Assembly: GCA_014905825.1 (NCBI GenBank)
Contig: JACGCN010000082.1
Span: 28,228-92,227 of the forward strand
Length of the DNA stretch: 64,000 nucleotides
Origin: Lyophyllum atratum
Lineage: Eukaryota; Basidiomycota; Agaricomycetes; Agaricales; Lyophyllaceae
Direction of reading: 5' to 3'
The notes beneath the pieces were generated by a model that was given only the letters and a program-made list of their open reading frames with translations, made no database searches and was not told where the DNA came from. The translations under genes were made by a program, and so were the position numbers. Below are positions 57,208-64,000 of this stretch, piece after piece; positions within the stretch are counted from its first letter, which is position 1, and the number at the start of each line of letters is the position of its first letter.

Positions 57208-58620
57208 ATGGCCATCCAACAAGAACTCTCCATGGACCTCCCGGTCATCAACCTCGATCTCTTCTTGTCCAAGCCTAGCGACTCCGAGGAGGTCGTAAAT
57301 GAGTGTAAGAAGGCAAGCCCTCTCGACACTCATATCGGCCTCATCAGCTAATCCGACCCACAAGGCGGCTGATGCCCTCATAACCTACGGGGCCCTCGTC
57401 CTCCATGACTCTCGTGTATCCGAGCAGGACAACTCCACCTTCCTCGATCTCTTAGAGGACTATTTTGACCAGTCCCCTGAAGAGTTGAAGAAAGACGAAC
57501 GACCGGAGTTGAGCTACCAAGTCGGGGTCACCCTTGAAAACACCGAGAAGCCCAAGTGTGCCGCCGACGAACCATGCCTCCGTATTATCGAAAAGCTCGA
57601 TCCTGCTGAAAGACCCTTGGACATCACTGCTCACTCTCCAGACCCGAAATGCAGATTCTTCTGGAAGATGAGCGAGAAACCCCCTTATGAGACACAATAT
57701 CCTGGCCTCAACGCAGCCAATATCGTTCCTCAAGCCGACGGCCTGCGGGAGCGATGGTCCCCTATCATGGAACAGTGGGGAAAGTCCATGAAGAATGCGT
57801 AGGCGCCCTTCATTCCGAGATCGGGCGGTATTTGGCTGATACAGGTCCACTAGTGTTGCTGACCTTGCAGCTATGACTGCCATGGGGTTGGGTCTACCTG
57901 CCGAGACGTTCAGGGATGCAGGAAAATACGGGTACGCTATCATGCTGAATCTGCCACCCTTCCTACCAATCAATACACCCCCAATAAAGACCTCACATCC
58001 TGGCGCCGACAGCCTCAGACCTCGTCAAATACGGGGAGAAGGACACCATACTCGCGGGATTCCATTCTGATCTCAACTTCTTGACTATCCATGGCCGATC
58101 GCGCTATCCTGGTTTACACGTCTGGGCACGGAATACAGGGAAGCGGATTCCAGTTAAAATCCCGCAAGGGAACTACCTTCTCGTGCAGGCCGGGAAGCAA
58201 CTTGAGCACGTCACGGGTGGGCTGATTAAAGCTGGGTTTCATGAGGTCGTTGTGAACGAGAAGACAGTGTCGGTTCGTATTCGCCGCCTTGTATTACATG
58301 ATTTCTAGCATTCACGAAAAATGTTTTAGGTCATCGAGGCCCGCAAAGTTCAGTTCCCGGATCGTCCTCTTATCCGCATCTCTTCTACCTTTTTCTGGCA
58401 TCTCTCCTCTGATTACGATCTTGTCGCCGTTCCTGAGTTGACAGCGCGTGCTCAGAGGATCAGGGAAGAACAAGCTCAGCTTGGAAAGGAGGAGGAGCAC
58501 ACCGTCTATGAACCCATGAAGGTCGGCCAACAAGTCCAGAAGTGAGTTCCTTGAACCGATTGGACATGATGCTGAAGAGATTTCTCTAGCGAATTGAAAC
58601 ACATTGCTCTTATGGTATAA
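57208..58620 (+). CDS. 2-oxoglutarate/Fe(II) dioxygenase, isopenicillin-N-synthase-like
   Basis: Non-heme iron oxygenase of the IPNS/2OG family. Start MAIQQELSMDLPVINLDLFL. An N-terminal DIOX_N-type region (ADALITYGALVLHDSRVSEQ) leads to the jelly-roll core with the iron ligands GFHSDLNFLTIHGRSRYPGL (HxD) and the distal His in GKQLEHVTGG. The 2OG-binding RxS is in FPDRPLIRISSTFFWHLSSD. The last exon ends QNELKHIALMV with a TAA at 58618-58620. The substrate cannot be told from sequence. The first intron has two readings: GC-AG (57313-57364), which gives NECKKAADALI and has a good branch point CTAAT, or GT-AG from 57305, which gives NESNPTHKAAD. Confidence 0.82.
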
Positions 58621-58710
58621 TTTGGCATACCGATGTGCAATTACTTCGCAATATAACTGTGTCTACGTACCAAAAGATAATTTAAGTGAGAGCGAGAACG
58701 CGATGTATAC

Positions 58711-59728
58711 TCATATTGATGGCGTTGTGCGCAATCGCTCCAGGATGAGTGCAGACATCAAGATATCGTCGAAGTATTCGTGACCTTGAGGTGATACCTC
58801 AAGCCGATTCATTTCCGCTGGCCTCCCATGTTTCCTTAGGTGGAGTGGTGGAATGAACCTCGCCAAAACGTTGCCAGTCGTCCTATCTTTGGAAGAGAAG
58901 CACTAGATCAAGGGAGATATTAGGAGCAGACTGTGTTTCACCCAACGGTCGGAACGACCGCGACGTACAGTAATGACACCCATAGCAGCACTGTCGTCCC
59001 AGTAAAGATAGACAAATTTATCGTGTTCTGGCGTTTTCCACGTCCAGCTCTGGAAAATCAAGTAAGCCTTCCTGCGCTCAAGGGGTAAACGCGACGCACG
59101 GAGCGGAACGGTTGGTGTCCAGCCTTTAGTATCTCAGTTATCGGATATTCGTTCCCCCGCACACACACAGAATTTGATTTCTTGGAAGTCGTCATTCCTA
59201 TTCTGACGAGGACGGCGCTATGAAGCAAGAACAGAGGCTTCAGTACGAAGTCTACTCACTCGAAATCACCCACGACCTCTCCGTCCCAGGAACTACGTTT
59301 TATCGTAGTGATATATGAGGTGGGTGTAAAGCAGTTCATATTGACGGATATACAATACGATGGGCCGGGATTCTCTAGATCAAGCGGAGGCGCGAGGATC
59401 ATGCTGTTGGATGGTATCGTCTGGGGCCAGAACGTATACGTGATTGAGTTTAGTGGCTTTCGCGTTGACTGGTAACTGAAATCGCGGGGGTTAACGCATT
59501 TCCCAATGGCTCGCCGGTCGATTCTCACCCTGGAGGGGAGGCAGTGGAACTCGAAACACCATAATGCAGAGCAGGATGGATCGGCGGCGGAGGCGTTCTG
59601 AAGCTCGGAGTAGGAGAGATTGCAGGAGGAACGTCAAGTTTAGCCTGGACGTCACTGCATTGGTTGAATAAAAGTTGGGACGCTGCATGTACAGTACAGG
59701 AAATTCACCTGGGCGACGGTAATATCAT
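58711..59728 (-). CDS. DUF6593-like fungal protein
   Basis: Uncharacterised; I match it, with moderate certainty, to the basidiomycete DUF6593 set. Hand-spliced start MILPSPSDVQAKLDVPPAIS (ATG 59728, first exon ~20 nt), then a Pro-rich leader (SPTPSFRTPPPPIHP) and the core: SITYTFWPQTIPSNSMILAP, SVNMNCFTPTSYITTIKRSS, WDGEVVGDFEIGMTTSKK, SVCVRGNEYPITEILKAG. After a poorly resolved splice (59080-59120) it continues YLIFQSWTWKTPEHDKFVYL, YWDDSAAMGVITVRRGRSDR and after another intron WCFSSKDRTTGNVLARFIPP, then EYFDDILMSALILERLRTTP. No membrane helix or signal is seen. The junction near 59100 may hide a frameshift or an unusual splice. Confidence 0.58.
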
Positions 59729-60087
59729 AGCTAGCAAACACTAGCAGGCTGAGAGTTTCGGGCCTTCTGACAGTAGGGAAGTCTTTAGGACCGCAGTCCT
59801 CTTTTCTACGCGGCTGCGGTACTGCCAGTGTCAAACTGAGACCGGCACCGCCTTATGCGAAGCTCGATGCTTTAGGAATCCAAACAAACCGCCTGCCCAG
59901 ATAATTTTGACTCCGCGTGTCAGCATGTAGTTGAACTTGATATGCACCTCAGGATGCGAGGAGGTCCCGGATAGGCACTGTCCGGTTCGATGAATTCGTG
60001 ATCGTGAATTTACCGCAACCGACTGCATCACTTTAACATCTCATCAATTGACGACGACATACACGAAGTACAAAAGGATGAATAGGG
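59729..60087. other. Spacer upstream of the DUF6593-like gene / downstream of PABA synthase
   Basis: 359 bp. Short minus-strand frames occur here (e.g. 59831-60031), but nothing in them looks like a protein family and no splice joins them sensibly to the neighbour. I see no repeat or clear promoter element. Confidence 0.5.
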
Positions 60088-62445
60088 TCAACGGGAAGGA
60101 GAGGCGCCGAAGGCGCCTAAAACGCTCTGTAACTTGACGGTCATCTCATCCCACTCGGCCTCAGCATCTGAGAGGGCGGTAATAGCACCCCCTGCGCCGA
60201 TCGTCCACTCCTCCGTCCAATGCGAACGTGTTTCATCGACTTCGCATCCGCCCGGCTGATGATACCTGAAACAGCTGCGAATGGTAACGGACCAGTCTCC
60301 ACCTCCCCCAACACACCAATATCCAAAGACGCCGGAATACAGACTTCGTTCTTCGTCTTCCAACGTCTGAAGAATTTCAACGCTGCGCTTTTTGGGTGCG
60401 CCAGTCATGCTACCTATAATTAGGATAGATTAGTCTCGTCATTTGGAGAGTTGAAAGATCTGCATACCAGGGGGCAGACATCGCTTCAAAACTTCCCAAC
60501 CAACCTCGCCGTCTGGATCGAGGTCTGCACTTGAGTCTCTCGCAAGTCTTCCTTCGATGACACTGACCAGTTGCCAAACAGTCTCGTATTCCTCCACAAC
60601 ACAGAACTGCTTGACTTGCACGTCTTCCCCCAAGACCCCGTGTAGGTCATGCCGGATGAGGTCCACTATCATTAGGTTTTCTGCAACCTCCTTCGTGGAA
60701 CCGGCCAACAACTGCTCTGCGACGGCGCGAGTGATTCCCGGGGCTTTACGCACCGTCCCTTTAATAGGCCGCAGCTGACATATGGTGTGGGGAGGTCGCG
60801 AAAACGATAAAAATCGCTCGGGCGAAGACGATAACAATGTAGAAGGATGAAGGCGAAGGTAGGCAGAATGAGGTGCTGGATTCTTTTGTCGTAAGAATTT
60901 GTATCGTTCCCAAGAGCTCGGCGTTGAAGCAGAGCAGTTGGGAATGGAAATACGAGTGGGAGCTGTCAAGCAGAGTTCGTAGGAGTCACCAGCGAACAAC
61001 CGTTCTTTCGCTTGATTGATGCGCGATATATAGTGATTTCTATCCGGAAGTATGATGGTAGGTGACGAAGTAGTGTCCATGGGAGTGGGAGATGGGGGCT
61101 TAGGTGAGGCTGCGAGTAGTTCAGCAGACGTATTCGAAATCCACTTGTCATCATCGGGTATCAGGGATTGAACATAGACTTTGCCAGTGATAGTGTCCAA
61201 AACGACGCTTCGCTCAACGAAGACTAGATTCACATCAGGATGTCGATTGTCATGCCCTACGTCGGATGTCAGAGGAACGTGCAATGACTGCATACCAAGC
61301 TCATAGCTCAGTTGTCCTATAAGGCCACCCCAGAAAGGAATGTCTGGACATCCCGTAGCTTTGTGGGCGCGCATGAAGGTTGCGAGCCACGACCAGACAT
61401 CGCGTGATCTTAGCTCTTCGCGGATGACGGACTCCCCTCGCTTCAAGGTAACAAATGTCTCTTGCACGAAATGGGTGATCTGGAGAGATGTTGGCAGCAG
61501 GGAAGCCACGATTGAGAAGCGGCCAGGTTTTGCTGCAGATTCGAGCAATGCGAAATGGGACGAGTTGTCTGAGGCACCAAAAAGCTCGGCAACAGCAACA
61601 ACGGTGAGGCCAGGCACATCCAAAACGGAAACGCTAACAGCCGGACGTAGAAGTGACGGTGTAGGGGGAGGTGAATGGGGTTCGATGAAAGGCCAAGGGT
61701 TCCCGAAGGTTTGCTTGAATAATCCGTCCCAAGGCCGGATGCTTCGTCCACTATTTCTTGTCCAGTCCTGCGCAAGTCGCCAGAAGTTGCTTGATGACAT
61801 CCGCGCCCCCCACCTCTGTGCAAACGGACTCGGGATGATACTGTACAGCCCAGAACGGCCGAATCTTGTGCCTTGCTGCCATCACGACACGTCCGTTTTC
61901 TTCCCCGTCATTCGCCCAAGCTAGTTCCTCCAGCTCTCCATCGTTGAGTAGTGTGACATGAAGCGAATGGTACCTGACTGCACTAACTGGCCCCACTCCT
62001 TGAAATAGGTCCCCGCCACAGTGTTGAACGGTTGAAACTTGACCGTGTTTGACGACGTTTAATCTCTGGAGATCTGCGCCGAATTCCACCCCCAGACTCT
62101 GGAGTCCAAGGCACACTCCGAAGATAGGAAGGACGTACTCGTCCTTCAATCTCCATATATCTTTAACAACCCCGATATCCTGTCGATTATTTGGCGAGCC
62201 CGGACCTGGACCGATGACAATGGCAGTGAAGTAGCCTAGTTGGGGTAGTAGTTCGTCTATTGTGAAGTCATCGTTTTTGATGATATAGATGATGCAATTG
62301 GGAATAGACAGTCGACATAATGAAGCAAGGCTGTGGGATGTTGAGTGGGTAAAAAAGATGGAAGGTAAGATAGATCTATGGCTTACTTGAAAGTGAAGGA
62401 ATCATACGAGTCTATGAACAACAGCCTTGGGTGTTGGACTGTCAT
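60088..62445 (-). CDS. PAB1: Bifunctional p-aminobenzoate synthase (GATase + ADC synthase), frame broken
   Basis: Fused folate-pathway enzyme: an N-terminal glutamine amidotransferase (PabA) supplies ammonia to a C-terminal aminodeoxychorismate synthase (PabB). Start at 62445: MTVQHPRLLFIDSYDSFTFN, then VIGPGPGSPNNRQDIGVVKD, the catalytic-Cys GVCLGLQSLG, and FWAVQYHPESVC. The PabB part reads SFSRPPHTICQLRPIKGTVR, with PIKGT (Lys) marking ADC synthase rather than anthranilate synthase (PIAGT), and ends with GSMTGAPKKRSVEIL, VFGYWCVGG, WTIGAGGAITALSD. Between the two domains the frame shifts at a run of six C's (61806-61811, plus strand): GATase runs to a premature stop, while FWRLAQDWTRN continues in another frame. 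Linked to A in mushrooms. Confidence 0.9.
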
Positions 62446-62904
62446 TTCTCGCTAATCTATAAGGATAAAAATAGGGTCCGAGAATTGCGAGATATCGCTT
62501 GATCAAAGGCCAGAAGAAAATCCGAGCTAGAAAAACAAGAAAGGAAAGTCTACGAATGGATGGGTAAGAAGCATGAAATGCAACAGGCAAGATAACTGTG
62601 TACCGTTGACCAAACGAAAATTGTGGGGGTACGGTCGCAAATCGGAAAAAATTGCTCAACGGATCCCGATATGTCTCAATCATGTGCACAAGCACCACCG
62701 AGAATGCTCAACGCTGTTTGGATAGAAAGGTTGTACATTGCAGTTGAATAATAGACGGCCTAGCGGCATCCAAGCATTAGTTTTGAAATTTCGCGCTTGT
62801 TGGCTTGCAGCTTGAAGCTTCGATGTTCGCACTGGCAGAAGTCCGAGCGATTCCACTGCAGTTCCCCTCGTCATATGCACGTGACGCACTTGTCTCTTCT
62901 CCCC
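62446..62904. promoter_or_regulatory. Divergent promoter between PABA synthase and TTI1
   Basis: 459 bp separating two divergent start codons. No TATA box or obvious shared motif is visible. A short minus-strand frame (62680-62916) is not supported. Confidence 0.5.
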
Positions 62905-64000
62905 ATGGCTGGTCAAGAACAGTTACAGGAAGTCTTTAAGCGGGTCTGTACAAACCCACACATTATATCCAACTTCTCTGATAAGCCTCTAGGTCAAGTC
63001 CGTCTGCGTACCCCTGCTGGGCTCCTCCTTGCTGTCGCCTGCATCAGTTCCCATTGTTTCCAAACTTTTGGACGAATTGCGTAACATTTTACTCGATGTC
63101 AAGGCATCAGGCCTTGTTTTGACGCCTAGCCTCATATCTTATACGTTCTTTCCTATCTCAACTCTACTTCGACGAAACACGGCATCCGACATTCCAGATC
63201 AGATTCTAGAAAAGGCGTTCGTGTACTGGCCATTCTTTGTGAGGATTGGTGGTGGGATTGTGATTCGGCTGTTTGGGAACAAGTGTTCATGCTTTGTGGA
63301 GCAATCCTTGCTGGTATCGAAGCGAAAGGGGAAGGTAGAGATCGTGACGAGGAAACTAAGGAGGCGGCCGGACGATGTCTGCTTGCACTCATACGCCCCA
63401 GGACCCCAGAAGAGGATCCGAGCACCTCTTCTAAGTCAATCAATCGAGTACAGGCGCGTCTAGAGACATTTCAAGCACACGCTCGGACGGCCAAATTCCT
63501 CCCGATTCTCGGCCGAACTCTTGACTCAATCCTAGGCCTTGTTGACACTCCACACCTACCCTTGCAACGCGTTTCTCTGGAGATTTTGTCCCTTATTATT
63601 GGAACATATGCTCCAGACGATATAATCCCTTCCGTTCTTCCTGGTGTTGTTAGCCGTATGACTAGAATCTCGCTCGGTACCTCGACCACTAAAGGATGGG
63701 CGAACGGCGAGACTGTTGCAGGTGCCCTGAGAGTCATGCAATTTGCGATCGTTAGGGCGGCTGGAGATGATATTTGCGCGAGAGAAAGTGCAATACACTA
63801 CGTTGTTGACCTGGAGGATCTTGCACAAGCAGCCCCAGATGAACGCGAAATGTTCAACCCTGAACCCCGACCATTTTCTACACGTCGAACGCCTTCGTGG
63901 CTTCGGGCAACATCTTCTCAACTCTGATCGCCTTAACACTCTTACACCCCTTGTTTCCCACCGACTCCCTCAGCCCTTCTAGCTCTCTCAAAATTTTCTG
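62905..64000 (+). CDS. TTI1: TTI1, TTT-complex HEAT-repeat protein (3' end outside window, frame breaks)
   Basis: Tel2-interacting protein 1, part of the TTT co-chaperone that matures PIKK kinases (TOR, ATM, ATR). ATG 62905: MAGQEQLQEVFKR, intron 62943-62992, VKSVCVPLLGSSLLSPASVP, IVSKLLDELRNILLDVKASG, LVLTPSLISYTFFPISTLLR, then IPDQILEKAF. The conserved continuation LAILCEDWWWDCDSAVWEQV is in a different frame from about 63220, with no room for an intron, so a base is missing or extra there. The middle then runs in one frame: EKGEGRDRDEETKEAAGRCL, SILGLVDTPHLPLQRVSLEI, LSLIIGTYAPDDIIPSVLPG. Near 63910 the frame seems to slip again (SQL, then RLNTLTPLVSH). The gene runs off the window. Confidence 0.8.

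Noticed and set aside
59831..60031. 66-codon minus-strand frame between DUF6593-like gene and PABA synthase
   Set aside because: No family resemblance and no plausible splice to the neighbouring gene.
1..64000. tRNA, rRNA, CRISPR arrays or prokaryote-type operons
   Set aside because: I scanned for cloverleaf-type TTCGANTC boxes and direct-repeat arrays and found none I could support; all genes are intron-bearing eukaryotic genes.

Overview
This window is nuclear DNA of a filamentous basidiomycete, almost certainly an Agaricomycete (mushroom-forming fungus). Genes are dense and cut by many ~50-nt introns with CTRAY-type branch points. Gene content and order match the neighbourhood of the mushroom A (HD) mating-type locus: mitochondrial intermediate peptidase (MIP), RPB2, glycogenin, SEC61 gamma, glycine dehydrogenase and PABA synthase are all classic linked markers. 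I cannot name a species from sequence alone.

Layout. 1-1068 (+) is the 3' part of a fructosamine/ketosamine-kinase gene. 1069-2356 is gene-free and holds a ~1-kb element with 63-64-nt terminal inverted repeats. 2357-6503 (+) RPB2; 6585-9057 (-) a PTM1/lung-7TM receptor-like protein; 9185-11044 (+) sorting nexin SNX4/ATG24; 11077-12129 (-) REV7 (HORMA); 12550-14849 (-) a UbiB/ABC1 atypical kinase (CQD1/ADCK2-like); 15240-18467 (+) glycogenin with a long disordered tail; 18861-19772 (+) an LEA-like repeat protein; 19997-20942 (+) a DUF7721-like protein.

The mating core is 21264-30430: two tandem modules, each a divergent HD2(-)/HD1(+) pair (21264-25437 and 26212-30430). MIP (30749-33227, -) follows directly, as in other mushrooms. 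The paralogous pairs share C-terminal tails and NLS blocks, and the HD2 genes share an identical 26-nt element past their stop codons. HD1 has the atypical (TALE-like) homeodomain and HD2 the typical one; by established knowledge of the family, HD1 and HD2 from different mates heterodimerise to switch on dikaryotic growth.

Beyond MIP: WHIM-domain chromatin protein (33612-35802, -), FAM32A (36080-36639, -), TMEM115-like (36805-38131, +), COG1 (38355-41595, +), SEC61 gamma (41737-42257, -), a mitochondrial PPR protein (42463-44736, +), glycine dehydrogenase (44924-48688, -), ARMH3-like (49139-51560, -), RSC9 (51728-53769, -), RRP1/Nop52 (54083-55177, -), HIU hydrolase (55288-55831, +), UBC12 (56107-56932, -), an isopenicillin-N-synthase-like dioxygenase (57208-58620, +), a DUF6593-like protein (58711-59728, -), PABA synthase (60088-62445, -) and the 5' part of TTI1 (62905-end, +).

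Most notable observations: (i) the HD1 C-terminal introns are multiples of three and stop-free, so retention would keep the frame; (ii) several GC-AG introns, one in HD1; (iii) a five-residue xDTxx repeat running into the recognition helix of one HD1 homeodomain; (iv) ACAATG/ACAAAG (HMG-box/pheromone-response-like) sites in both divergent HD promoters; (v) the TA-flanked inverted-repeat element; (vi) reading-frame breaks in PABA synthase and TTI1 that look like assembly indels. All gene models were spliced by eye; no RNA or database search was available.
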